Below are positions 1-8,239 of a DNA stretch of 64,000 bases, one piece after another (position 1 is the first letter of the stretch; each line of letters opens with the position of its first letter). Position numbers and translations under genes: made by a program. The stretch comes from Micromonospora aurantiaca ATCC 27029 (GTDB taxonomy: Bacteria; Actinomycetota; Actinomycetes; Mycobacteriales; Micromonosporaceae). The stretch is taken from the NCBI RefSeq assembly GCF_000145235.1, contig NC_014391.1, positions 4,100,001 to 4,164,000 of the forward strand. Reading direction: 5' to 3'. The notes under the pieces were generated by a model. That model was not told where the DNA came from. It saw only the letters and a list, made by a program, of their open reading frames with translations, and did not search any database.

Positions 1-14
1 CCGCCCGCGGCGGC

Positions 15-419
15 TCAGGCGGCGCAGCGGTCGCAGGTGCCGAAGATCTCCAGGGTGTGCCCGACGTCGGTGAAGCCGTGCTGCGCGGCGACCTGGTCGG
101 CCCACCGCTCCACGGCCGGGCCGGCCACCTCCACGGCCCGGCCGCAGCGGCGGCAGACCAGGTGGTGGTGATGGCGGCTCTGGCTGCACCGCCGGTAGAG
201 GTGCTCGCCGCCGGGCAGCCGGGCCGAGTCGATCTCGCCGTTGTCGACGAGCATCTGGAGCGTCCGGTACACCGTGGTGAGGCCGACCTTCGCCTGCCGC
301 TGGACGAGCATCTGGTGCAGCTGCTGCGCGCTGTGGAAGCCGTCCAACTCCCGCAGCAGCGCCAGCACCTCGGCGCGCTGACGGGTGTTGCGGGTCGCCC
401 CGGTCGTCGCCTGGGTCAC
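15..419 (-). CDS. Fur family metal-responsive repressor (Zur-like)
   Basis: A 134-residue Fur-fold repressor with an N-terminal winged helix (about residues 10-85) and a C-terminal metal-binding dimerisation domain. Visible metal features are the HHHH run followed by CRRCG, and a terminal CDRC pair, which together form the usual structural zinc site. I chose the GTG at 417-419 because the 25 residues added by the upstream ATG (494) are low-complexity and do not resemble the family. Zur rather than Fur is suggested by the short length and by the copper/metal genes that follow, but this is inference. A CCGGAA-N10-TTCCGG repeat lies about 80 bp upstream and could be its operator. It is divergent from the PCu(A)C gene. 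Confidence 0.85.
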   Translation of the reverse strand: MTQATTGATRNTRQRAEVLALLRELDGFHSAQQLHQMLVQRQAKVGLTTVYRTLQMLVDNGEIDSARLPGGEHLYRRCSQSRHHHHLVCRRCGRAVEVAGPAVERWADQVAAQHGFTDVGHTLEIFGTCDRCAA

Positions 420-494
420 CGTCGCCTCCCTCGTCCGGGCGCCCGCCCGGCACCCTCGTCCGGCCGCGGCCGCGCCCGGCGCGCCACGTGACAC

Positions 495-516
495 CCGGAA
501 CCATTATGCCTTCCGG
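495..516. promoter_or_regulatory. Inverted repeat, possible Fur/Zur operator
   Basis: CCGGAA, ten AT-richer bases, then TTCCGG, between the divergent Fur-type gene and the copper block. The 6-bp arms are exact. It sits where autoregulation of the repressor would be expected, but it does not match a textbook Zur box closely. Confidence 0.35.
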
Positions 517-648
517 GCGCACCGCCGATCCCGGGTCCGTGACGGCCCGCCGCCCGGGATGTGACGTGCCCGACCGCCCCGGCCGGAACTATCCGGCGTA
601 CCGCGCCGACAAACGGTACGAACACCGGATCTTCGAGGGGACGACGTC

Positions 649-1206
649 ATGCCCAGCACCACCAGCCGCCGGTTCCTGCGCGCGGCGGCCCTGATCGGCG
701 CCGCCGTGCTCGCCGCGTCGGTCACCGCCTGCGGATCCTCCGGCACGCCGTCCGCCGCCACGTCGGCGTCCGCCTCGGCGTCGGCGAGCGCGGCGGCGGG
801 CGTGCTCACCGTCCGCGACCCGTGGGTGAAGGCCGCCGACAAGGGCATGACCGCCGCGTTCGCCACGCTCGCCAACGACGGTGACACCGACGTCACGATC
901 ACCGGCGTGACCACCGACGTGTCCCGGGCCGAGATCCACGAGATGGCCATGACCGACGGGAAGATGGCGATGCGGCAGAAGCAGGGCGGCGTCGTGGTCG
1001 CCGCCCGCTCCCAGGCCGCCCTGGAACCCGGCGGCGACCACCTGATGCTGATGGACCTGACCCGCCCGGTGCGCCCCGGCGACCAGCTCGACATCACGCT
1101 CACCTTCGCCGACGGCCGGACCCAGACGTTCACCGCCGTGGCGAAGCCGTTCACCGGCGCCCAGGAGAGCTACGCGCCCGGCCACGGCCCGAGCCCGGCG
1201 TCATGA
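649..1206 (+). CDS. Extracytoplasmic copper chaperone PCu(A)C, lipoprotein
   Basis: A 185-residue secreted lipoprotein: Arg-rich start, hydrophobic segment and a lipobox ending in TACGSS (Cys near residue 27), then an Ala/Ser-rich linker. The PCu(A)C fold follows and carries the copper ligand signature: His-x-Met in IHEMAM, Met in DGKMAM, and about 20 residues later a second His-x-Met (GGDHLMLM). The family binds Cu(I) outside the membrane and passes it to cuproenzymes such as cytochrome oxidase or the radical oxidase GlxA. Its stop overlaps the DyP peroxidase start (ATGA), so the two are translationally coupled. The same grouping is known from Streptomyces copper-trafficking loci (ecuC/dtpA). 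Confidence 0.9.
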   Translation: MPSTTSRRFLRAAALIGAAVLAASVTACGSSGTPSAATSASASASASAAAGVLTVRDPWVKAADKGMTAAFATLANDGDTDVTITGVTTDVSRAEIHEMAMTDGKMAMRQKQGGVVVAARSQAALEPGGDHLMLMDLTRPVRPGDQLDITLTFADGRTQTFTAVAKPFTGAQESYAPGHGPSPAS

Positions 1207-2420
1207 CCGGCAGGCGGGTGAGCCGGCGCGGCCTGCTCACCGGAGGCGCGATGGCCGCCGGGGGCGCGCTGGCCGGCGCCGGCGCCCTCACCGCCGTCCG
1301 TTCCGGCCCTCCCGGGGTACGCCCCGGCGACGCCGTCCCGGTGGCCCAGGTCGGCAGCGCGGCCGAGCCGTTCCACGGCGCCCGGCAGTCCGGGGTCACC
1401 ACCGACCCGCAGGCGCACGCGGCGTTCGTCGCGTTCACGCTGCGCCCCGGCACCGACCGGGCGGCGCTCGGGCGGATGCTGCGGCTGCTCTCCGACGACG
1501 CGGCCCGGCTCACCCAGGGCCGCCCGGCGCTGGCCGACACCGAGCCGGAACTGAGCGTCCTGCCGGCCCGGCTGACCGTCACGTTCGGCTTCGGTCCCGG
1601 GCTCTACGCCGCCGCCGGGCTCGACGGCCGGCGGCCCGCCTCGGTGGCCGACCTGCCCGCGTTCGGCATCGACCGGCTGCAACCCCGCTGGTCCGGCGGG
1701 GACCTGCTGCTCCAGATCTGCGCCGACGACCCGCTCACCGTCGCCCACACCCAGCGGGTCCTGGTCAAGGACAGCCGTCCGTTCGCCGTCGTCCGCTGGG
1801 TGCAGCAGGGCTTCCGCCGGGCGGCCGGCGCCGAGCCGGGGCGTACCCAGCGCAACCTGTTCGGGCAGCTCGACGGCACCGCCAACCCCAAGCCCGGCAC
1901 GCCCGCGGACACCGCGGTGTGGGTGACCGACGGACCGGACTGGTTGCGGGACTCGACCACGCTCGTGGTGCGGCGGATCAGCATGAACCTGGAGACCTGG
2001 GACCTGCTGGGCCGCGCCGACCGGGAACTCGCCGTGGGGCGGCGCCTCGACACCGGCGCGCCGCTGACCGGCCGGGCCGAACACGACGAGCCGGACTTCG
2101 CCGCGCTCGGCCCGGACGGGCTCACCGTGATCCCCGACTTCTCGCACCTGACCCGCGCCCGCGTCACCGACGACCGGCAGAAGATCCTGCGCCGGCCGTA
2201 CAACTACGACGGCGTGCCGACCCCGGAGGGGACCGCGGACAGCGGACTCGTCTTCGCCTCGTACCAGGCCGACATCGCCCGGCAGTTCCTGCCCATCCAG
2301 CGCCGGCTCGCCGAGCGCGACCTGCTCAACGAGTGGACCACCCCGATCGGCTCCGCCGTGTTCGCCGTACCGCCCGGCTGCCCCGAGGGCGGCTGGATCG
2401 GCTCGCAACTGCTCGGCTGA
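1203..2420 (+). CDS. Tat-exported DyP-type haem peroxidase (DtpA/EfeB-like)
   Basis: 405 residues. The N-terminus has a twin-arginine signal (SRRGLLTGG followed by an Ala/Gly-rich hydrophobic stretch), so the protein should leave folded with haem already inserted. The DyP signature GxxDG is present as GQLDG ahead of TANP, and the C-terminal half contains the proximal histidine region (PDFSHLTRAR) and a downstream RRPYNYD segment. Length is usual for A-type bacterial DyPs. The gene overlaps the PCu(A)C gene by four bases and is followed after 20 bp by CopC, which points to a role in extracellular copper handling like Streptomyces DtpA rather than dye degradation; that role is inferred from context. 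Confidence 0.9.
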   Translation: MTGRRVSRRGLLTGGAMAAGGALAGAGALTAVRSGPPGVRPGDAVPVAQVGSAAEPFHGARQSGVTTDPQAHAAFVAFTLRPGTDRAALGRMLRLLSDDAARLTQGRPALADTEPELSVLPARLTVTFGFGPGLYAAAGLDGRRPASVADLPAFGIDRLQPRWSGGDLLLQICADDPLTVAHTQRVLVKDSRPFAVVRWVQQGFRRAAGAEPGRTQRNLFGQLDGTANPKPGTPADTAVWVTDGPDWLRDSTTLVVRRISMNLETWDLLGRADRELAVGRRLDTGAPLTGRAEHDEPDFAALGPDGLTVIPDFSHLTRARVTDDRQKILRRPYNYDGVPTPEGTADSGLVFASYQADIARQFLPIQRRLAERDLLNEWTTPIGSAVFAVPPGCPEGGWIGSQLLG

Positions 2421-2440
2421 CCACCACAGGAAGGCGCGTC

Positions 2441-3028
2441 ATGCGTACCCGTTCCGTCACCGCGCTGCTCGCCGCGGCCCTCACCGCGCTGCTGCTGGTC
2501 CCGGCCACGCCCGCGGCGGCCCACAACTCGCTCCAGGAGGCCACCCCGGCGCGCGACGCCCGGCTCACCGCCGCGCCCACGCAGGTCACGCTGCGGTTCC
2601 TGCAGGGGCTGAACCCCTCCTTCACCACCATCACGGTCAGCGACGCGGCCCAGCGCACGGTGCCCACCTCCGCACCGGCTGTGGACGGCGCCACCGGCAC
2701 GGTGACGATCGACGAGCCGCTGGGCAACGGCACCTACACCGTCGCGTACCGCGTGGTCTCCCGCGACGGCCACCCGGTCCAGGGTTCGTACCGCTTCACA
2801 GTGGCCGACCCGGCGGCGCCCGCACCGTCGGCTCCCACGCCGACGGCGGTTGCCGCGTCGGCCGGCGTGGACGGCGCGGACGAGCCGGATGCCTCGGGCG
2901 CGCCGTCCGGCGACGACGGCCCGCCGGTCGCGCTGCTGGCGGGTGGGGCGGTCGCCGGGCTGCTCGTGATCACCGGAATCGTGCTGCTGGTCGCACGCCG
3001 GGCGCGCGCTCGCCGAACGGACCACTGA
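2441..3028 (+). CDS. CopC-type copper resistance protein with C-terminal anchor
   Basis: 195 residues. A cleavable signal peptide ends at TPAAA, leaving a mature N-terminus beginning near His in AHNSLQEATPA, the position that supplies a copper ligand in CopC proteins. The CopC beta-barrel (about residues 28-120) ends with the conserved SRDGHPVQGSYRF, whose His is a second expected ligand. An Ala/Pro/Ser-rich spacer leads to one transmembrane helix and a basic tail (RRARARRTDH), so the domain is displayed on the outer face of the membrane. ATG at 2441 follows AGGAAGG. It is the last gene of the copper block and converges on the LacI gene. Confidence 0.88.
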   Translation: MRTRSVTALLAAALTALLLVPATPAAAHNSLQEATPARDARLTAAPTQVTLRFLQGLNPSFTTITVSDAAQRTVPTSAPAVDGATGTVTIDEPLGNGTYTVAYRVVSRDGHPVQGSYRFTVADPAAPAPSAPTPTAVAASAGVDGADEPDASGAPSGDDGPPVALLAGGAVAGLLVITGIVLLVARRARARRTDH

Positions 3029-3079
3029 CGACCGGGCCGCACGGCGGGGTCAGCCACGGGCAGGCGGGCCGCTACCGCC

Positions 3080-4084
3080 TCAGCGGGCGGGCGGCGGGCC
3101 GACGCTGCGGCGCGGCACCAGCGTCGGCGCGATCGTCTGCCGCAGCGGCCCGACGGTCTGCGACTCGATCTGGGCCAGGAGCAGGTCCAGACTCGCCGCG
3201 GCGACAGCGCCGAAGTCCGGCCGGACGGTGGTCAGCGGCGGGATGAAGTACGCCGCCTCGGGCACGTCGTCGAACCCGACCACGCTGATGTCGTCGGGAA
3301 CCCGGCGGCCGTGCTCGTGCAGCGCCCGCAGCACGCCCAGCGCCAGATGGTCGTTGGCGGTGAAGACGGCGGTGACCTCCGGCATCCGGGCCAGCATCTG
3401 CCCACACCGGTAGCCCGCCGCCGCCGACCAGTCGGCCGGGACCAGCGGCGGGATCTCGGCTCCCGCCTGCCGCAGCGCCTCGCGCCACCCCTCGATCCGG
3501 CCGGCGCTGTCGAACCAGTCCGACGGGCCGGACACGTGCCACACCGTGCGATGCCCGGCGGCGAGGAGGTGCTCGGTGGCGGCCCGGGCGCCGGCGACCT
3601 GGTCGACTGTGACCAGCGGGATCGGTCGCCGCGGGTCGCCGTCGACAGTCACCAGCGGTACGTCCTGGGGCAGCCGTTCCAGCGCCTCCCCGGCGGACTC
3701 GACCGGCGCGATCACCACGATGCCGGCGACCCGGTGTGCCAGGTGCCGTTCCACGGCGGCCGAGATGGAGCGGTGGTCGAGGTCGCGGACGCTGCCGACG
3801 CTCACCGCGAAGCCGGCCTCGGCGGCGGTCTGCTCCAGCGCCGCGAGCAGCGACGCCGGGCCGTAGAGCGTGGTGTTCTGCGCGACCACGCCGATCACCT
3901 GGGACCGGCCGGTCACCAGCGCGCGGGCCGCGCGGTTGGGCCGGTAGCCGAGTTCGGTGATGGCGGCCTGCACCCGTAACCGGGTCTGCTCACGCACGTT
4001 GGGATGCCCGTTGAGAACCCGGGAGACCGTCTGGTGCGACACCCCGGCGAGGCGGGCCACGTCCGTCATCGCAGGACCGCGCAC
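3080..4084 (-). CDS. LacI family repressor of the pentose/arabinoxylan island
   Basis: 334 residues with the GTG start at 4084, preceded by GAGG at good spacing; an upstream GTG (4117) and a downstream ATG (4069) are alternatives. The N-terminal LacI helix-turn-helix (MTDVARLAGVSHQTVSRVLN) and hinge are followed by a periplasmic-binding-protein-like effector domain. The gene is adjacent to the GH43/ara/xylanase island, which contains seven copies of a 14-bp LacI-type operator; no other LacI gene occurs in the window, so this protein is the obvious candidate to bind them. The effector is probably arabinose or an arabinoxylan fragment, by inference. No clear copy of the operator precedes the gene itself. 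Confidence 0.9.
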   Translation of the reverse strand: MRGPAMTDVARLAGVSHQTVSRVLNGHPNVREQTRLRVQAAITELGYRPNRAARALVTGRSQVIGVVAQNTTLYGPASLLAALEQTAAEAGFAVSVGSVRDLDHRSISAAVERHLAHRVAGIVVIAPVESAGEALERLPQDVPLVTVDGDPRRPIPLVTVDQVAGARAATEHLLAAGHRTVWHVSGPSDWFDSAGRIEGWREALRQAGAEIPPLVPADWSAAAGYRCGQMLARMPEVTAVFTANDHLALGVLRALHEHGRRVPDDISVVGFDDVPEAAYFIPPLTTVRPDFGAVAAASLDLLLAQIESQTVGPLRQTIAPTLVPRRSVGPPPAR

Positions 4085-4301
4085 GGCCACCTCACTTTCG
4101 CCACTGCCCGCGGCCACACCCGGTCGATCTCGACCGGACCGTCCCGGGTGGCGACAGTCTACGCCAGCGGTCCCATCGGTATCGGCACCGTTGATCGCCC
4201 GTTCCCGCCGTGGCGCGACGATATCGGGGAATCGACAGGCGGCTCATTCCCTTCCGTTACGCAGTGGCACGAACAGGCAGCTCGGAGCGGGTGGAATTGC
4301 G

Positions 4302-4346
4302 CCCGGGGTGCGGCATTTCCGGCGATTGCCGGAGCCGCACCCCGGG
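4302..4346. terminator. Strong nested hairpin downstream of GH43
   Basis: CCCGGGGTGCGGC pairs perfectly with GCCGCACCCCGGG, with a smaller TCCGGC/GCCGGA stem nested in the loop. It begins about 40 bp after the GH43 stop on the minus strand. No T-tract follows, as is common for terminators in high-GC genomes. Confidence 0.6.
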
Positions 4347-4386
4347 TTGTCGAAGATGTGTCAACGGCCGCGAATGGTGACCGTTG

Positions 4387-6462
4387 TCACGGTGTCGTCA
4401 GGGAGAACTGCCGCACCGTCACCGCGCCGCCGAGGGATTGGGTGGCGTAGTTGAAGAAGCCGAACCGGTAGCCCATGAAGAACTGCCACGCGTTGTTGAG
4501 CGTCAGCGCGTTACCGAGCGACACGAAGTTCACCCCGTCGGTGCTGTAGGAGAACCGCGCCTGCCGGCCCGAGCCGGGCCGGATGTCGGCGTTCGCCCGC
4601 AGCCAGATCCGCCCGCCGGACACCGCCGCACCGGCGATCTCCGTCCCGGTGCTCGTGGTGTTCCAGTTCGAGCCCATGGTCAGGCCGTTCGTCATCACCA
4701 CGCGGGTCGCGCCGTTGTCCCGCCGTACGCCGATCCAGGCCGAGCTGTCCCGCAGCATCGCCAGGCCGGCCCGGTCACCGTCGCGCATGGTCGAGTAGTC
4801 CAGCTCGATCGTGCCGGTCGAGGTCGGACCCTGGATGCGGTGGGTGAGCGTGTTGCGGGCCCGGTACAGGTCGTTCGTGACGGTGGCGGTCTGCAACCGC
4901 AGGCCGTTGTTCACCGACCATCTGCTGTTGTCCGGGTTGTGGTTCCACTCGTACTGCACGCCGAGCGTGGTGCCGGAGAACGTGTCGGTGCCGGTGAGCG
5001 GCTTGACCGGGCGGGTCGGCAGCGGGTTCGGGTAGCTCGCGCCCCAGGCGCCGTTGACGGTCTGCACCTGCGGCCAGCCGTCGGAGGTCCAGGTGATCGG
5101 CGCCAGCGTCGGCATCCGGCCGCCCGGGTACGCGTCGGTGAACGCCATGTAGTACCAGGCGCCCGTCTGCGTCTGCACCAGCCCGCCCTGGTGCGGCACG
5201 CCGCCACCGGAGATCGGGCCGGGCAGGTTGAGCAGCACCTGCCGCTGCTCGTACGGGCCGAACGGGCCGTTCGTGGACTTCAGCACGTACTGGCCGTTGG
5301 CCGGCCGGGTCAGCCAGATGTAGTACGCGCCGTTGCGCTTGTAGAAGCGCGCGCCCTCCAGCGTGCCGATGCTCGACGGCGTCTGGTAGACCTGCTGGGC
5401 CCGGACCTGGCTGCGCCCGTCGGCGGAGAGCTGGGCCACGCTGATCGTGCCGTTGCCGTACGCGACGTACATGGTGTCGTTGTCGTCGATCAGCATGCCG
5501 GCGTCGTAGTAGCAGTTGGGGATGGTGGTCAGGCGGTTCCACGCGCCGTCCACGGCGGTGGCGGTGTAGATGTGGGTCTGCGCGAAGTCGATGCACCCGG
5601 CCCAGTAGAACGTGCGGTTGCTCGGCCGGTAGTTCAGCGTCGACGCCCAGATGCCGTCCACGTACGCCTGCTCGCTGGCGCTCAGGTCGTACTTGGTGCC
5701 GAACTCCAGCCGTGGCACCGAGTGCCCGGCGAACTCCCAGTTCACCAGGTCCCAGGAACGCAGCACCGGCGCGCCGGGCGAGTAGTGCATGGTGGAGGCG
5801 GACATGTAGTAGACGTCGCCCACCCGGATGATGTCGACGTCGGCGAAGTCCTGCCAGACGGCCGGGTTGGTGAAGCTGCCGCCCGGGTTGCCCGGGTTGC
5901 CGGGGTTGTCGCCGACGCGGACGAGCTGCCACTGCTGGTTCGCGCCGTTCCAGTCGTCGTACTGGACGATGTTGCCGCCGTCGGCGGTGGAGGCGTTCTG
6001 CACCTCCATCACCTTGTTCGAGTTCCGGTTGATCAGCCGGACGTACCCGCTGTCGGAGTCGGCCAGCCGGAACTGCTGGTTGGTGCCGCCGTGGTCCGTC
6101 CACTGCACCACCGCCGCGCCGTTGGCTGTGGACGCGCCGGTCACGTCCAGCACCTTGCCGGAGTGCCGGGACCGCAGCCGGTAGTAGCCACCGCCGGAGT
6201 CCACGAACTGCCACTGCTGCCAGGCGCCGTCGTTGCGCGTCCACTGGGTGATCCGCGCCCCGTCGTTCGTCGCCTGGTTGTACAGGTCCAGCGCCTTGCC
6301 GCTGTTGCGGTTCACCAGCACGTAGTAGGCGCTGGTGTCCACTGTGGCAGCCGATACCGGCGCGGGCACGGCGCCCACCACCACGCCGCCGACAAGCAGT
6401 GCCACCACCCCGGCCAGCAACCGGGACAGGCGTCCACGTCCACGGGACAGTCGAGCCGTCAC
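4387..6462 (-). CDS. Secreted GH43 arabinofuranosidase/xylosidase with N-terminal CBM13
   Basis: 691 residues. A signal peptide (hydrophobic core, then PAPVSA) is followed by a ricin-type beta-trefoil (CBM13, about residues 45-185, with QQWQF, NQQFRL and NQQWQL repeats), a short Pro/Gly linker, a five-bladed GH43 propeller and a C-terminal beta-sandwich (about 500-691) that closes with a Trp/Tyr-rich strand. GH43 acid residues are visible: Asp in FADVDIIRVGD (base), Asp in YYDAGMLIDDND and Glu in TLEGARFYKR (acid). Two adjacent GTG codons are possible starts; the second has better spacing from AAGGAGG. Two LacI-type operators lie upstream. It probably releases arabinose or xylose side groups; exact specificity cannot be read from sequence. 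Confidence 0.9.
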   Translation of the reverse strand: MTARLSRGRGRLSRLLAGVVALLVGGVVVGAVPAPVSAATVDTSAYYVLVNRNSGKALDLYNQATNDGARITQWTRNDGAWQQWQFVDSGGGYYRLRSRHSGKVLDVTGASTANGAAVVQWTDHGGTNQQFRLADSDSGYVRLINRNSNKVMEVQNASTADGGNIVQYDDWNGANQQWQLVRVGDNPGNPGNPGGSFTNPAVWQDFADVDIIRVGDVYYMSASTMHYSPGAPVLRSWDLVNWEFAGHSVPRLEFGTKYDLSASEQAYVDGIWASTLNYRPSNRTFYWAGCIDFAQTHIYTATAVDGAWNRLTTIPNCYYDAGMLIDDNDTMYVAYGNGTISVAQLSADGRSQVRAQQVYQTPSSIGTLEGARFYKRNGAYYIWLTRPANGQYVLKSTNGPFGPYEQRQVLLNLPGPISGGGVPHQGGLVQTQTGAWYYMAFTDAYPGGRMPTLAPITWTSDGWPQVQTVNGAWGASYPNPLPTRPVKPLTGTDTFSGTTLGVQYEWNHNPDNSRWSVNNGLRLQTATVTNDLYRARNTLTHRIQGPTSTGTIELDYSTMRDGDRAGLAMLRDSSAWIGVRRDNGATRVVMTNGLTMGSNWNTTSTGTEIAGAAVSGGRIWLRANADIRPGSGRQARFSYSTDGVNFVSLGNALTLNNAWQFFMGYRFGFFNYATQSLGGAVTVRQFSLTTP

Positions 6463-6520
6463 CACGATCCTCCTTCGTCGACCGGAGCCCGGGCACGGCA
6501 GTACGCGCCGACGACGGCAG

Positions 6521-6534
6521 CGTTATCGCTAACA
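6521..6534. promoter_or_regulatory. LacI-type operator 1 (GH43 promoter)
   Basis: CGTTATCGCTAACA, a near-perfect palindrome about 60 bp upstream of the GH43 start. It shares the CG-centred core with six other sites in the island. Confidence 0.75.
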
Positions 6535-6632
6535 GCGATGCCCACCCAGGCGGGAGTCGGATCCCTGGCAACTGCGGCGCAGATCGCGCCCGGAACGGCC
6601 CGCGAGCGGTGCCGGTGACCCTATCCATCGAC

Positions 6633-6646
6633 TGTGAGCGATAACA
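6633..6646. promoter_or_regulatory. LacI-type operator 2 (GH43 upstream)
   Basis: TGTGAGCGATAACA, about 170 bp upstream of GH43 and identical to the site in front of the GH10 xylanase. The pair with operator 1 would allow cooperative binding or looping. Confidence 0.8.
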
Positions 6647-6710
6647 TGCCGTTCGTCAAGGCGTAACACGGACCCCGCCGCACGGGCGGCCCGAGGCGGC
6701 CCGAGGCGGC

Positions 6711-8213
6711 TCAGAAACCCCGGGCGAGCCGGTAGTACGCCTGGTTCCAGCGCAGCTCGTCCGCGAAGCGGTGGGGGCGCGTCTCGGCGTCGATGACCAC
6801 CAGCTCGGTCCGGGCCATCGCGGCCAGGTCGCGCAGCTCCTCCATGCCGACGGCCTGGGAGAGGACGGTGTGGTGCGGCCCGCCCGCGGTGATCCATGCC
6901 TCCGCCGAGCCGGCCAGGTCGGGCTGCGGACGCCACACCGCGCGCGCCACCGGCAGCCGGCGCAGCGGGTGCGGCGGCGGCACCACGTCCACCGCGTTGG
7001 CGACCAGCCGGAACCGCTCCCCCATGTCCACCATGCCCAGCACGACCGCCGGGCCGGGCGCGGCGTCGAAGACCAGGCGTACCGGGTCCTCCCGCCCGCC
7101 GATGCTCAGCGGGTGCACCTCCGCGCTCGGCACGTCGGCGGCGATGCTCGGGCACACCTCCAGCATGTGCGCGCCCAGGATCAGCTCCTGACCGAACGTC
7201 AGGTCGTAGGTGTAGTCCTCCATGAACGAGGTGCCGCCCGGCACGCCGACGGCCATCGCCTTGAGCGTGTGCACCAGCACCGAGGTCTTCCAGTCCCCCT
7301 CGCCGCCGAAGCCGTAGCCGTCGGCCATCAGGCGCTGCACCGCGATCCCGGGGAGCTGGCGCAGTCCGCCGAGGTCCTCGAAGTTCGTGGTGAACGCCCG
7401 GAAACCGCCGGCGTCGAGGAAAGCACGCAGGCCCAGCTCCTGGCGCGCCGCGTACCGCAGCGAGTCGTGCCGGTCCCCGCCGGGCCGCAGCTCGGACGCG
7501 ACGCGGAAGGTGTCGTCGTACTCCTTGACCAGGTCGTCGACCTGCGCGTCGGGCACCTGGTCGACGGCGGCGACCAGGTCGTTGACGCCGTAGGTGTTGA
7601 CCGAGACGCCGAAGCGCAGCTCCGCCTCGACCTTGTCCCCCTCGGTGACCGCGACGTCGCGCATGTTGTCGCCGAAGCGGGCCAGCCGCAGCGTCCGCAC
7701 CGCCGACCAGCCGATCGCGGCGCGGGCCCAGGCCGCGACCCGCCCGACGACCCGGGGGTCGGTGACGTGCCCGGCGACGGTCTTGCGCGCCACCCCGAGC
7801 CGGGTCTGGATGAACCCGAACTCCCGGTCGCCGTGCGCGGCCTGGTTGAGGTTCATGAAGTCCATGTCGATGTCGTCCCACGGCAGCGCCACGTTGGCCT
7901 GCGTGTGCAGGTGCAGCAGCGGCGTGCGCAGCGCGTCCAGCCCGGAGATCCACATCTTGGCCGGGGAGAACGTGTGCATCCAGGCGATCACCCCGACCGC
8001 GCCCTGCGCGGCCGCGTCCCGGCAGGCGGCGAGGATGTCCGCACTGGAGGTGAGGACCGGCTTCCAGACCACGCGTACGGGGATGTCCGGCGACTCGTCC
8101 AGGCGCGCGGCGATCTGCCGGGACTGCTCGGCGACCTGCCGCAGGGTGTCCTCGCCGTAGAGGCCCTGGCTGCCGGTGAGGAACCAGACCTCGGGCTGGG
8201 GGTGAGTTGCCAT
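6711..8213 (-). CDS. araA: L-arabinose isomerase
   Basis: 500 residues, the normal length for AraA. It interconverts L-arabinose and L-ribulose in the cytoplasm, using a divalent metal. Family landmarks include the N-terminal EVWFLTGSQGLYGE, the HTFSPAKMWISGL segment, the GDKVEAELRFG stretch, the GEGDWKTSVLVHTLK motif with its metal-binding Glu, and GGTSFMEDYTYDL. The ATG at 8213 follows GGAAGG and is the only start giving a family-like N-terminus. It is the last gene of a seven-gene minus-strand operon, 26 bp after the second permease. Placing araA last, after the transporter, and araBD first is an unusual but coherent order. Confidence 0.97.
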   Translation of the reverse strand: MATHPQPEVWFLTGSQGLYGEDTLRQVAEQSRQIAARLDESPDIPVRVVWKPVLTSSADILAACRDAAAQGAVGVIAWMHTFSPAKMWISGLDALRTPLLHLHTQANVALPWDDIDMDFMNLNQAAHGDREFGFIQTRLGVARKTVAGHVTDPRVVGRVAAWARAAIGWSAVRTLRLARFGDNMRDVAVTEGDKVEAELRFGVSVNTYGVNDLVAAVDQVPDAQVDDLVKEYDDTFRVASELRPGGDRHDSLRYAARQELGLRAFLDAGGFRAFTTNFEDLGGLRQLPGIAVQRLMADGYGFGGEGDWKTSVLVHTLKAMAVGVPGGTSFMEDYTYDLTFGQELILGAHMLEVCPSIAADVPSAEVHPLSIGGREDPVRLVFDAAPGPAVVLGMVDMGERFRLVANAVDVVPPPHPLRRLPVARAVWRPQPDLAGSAEAWITAGGPHHTVLSQAVGMEELRDLAAMARTELVVIDAETRPHRFADELRWNQAYYRLARGF

Positions 8214-8239
8214 GTTGTTGCCTTCCGCGCTAGGAACCG

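Noticed and set aside
4384..6618. Long plus-strand open frame across the GH43 gene
   Set aside because: Low-complexity Arg/Val/Gly composition and no domain; it is the antisense shadow of GH43, which has a signal peptide and full catalytic motifs.
6665..6710. GGCGGCCCGA direct repeats after araA as a terminator
   Set aside because: They are short direct repeats and do not form a convincing stem; only a weak hairpin is possible.
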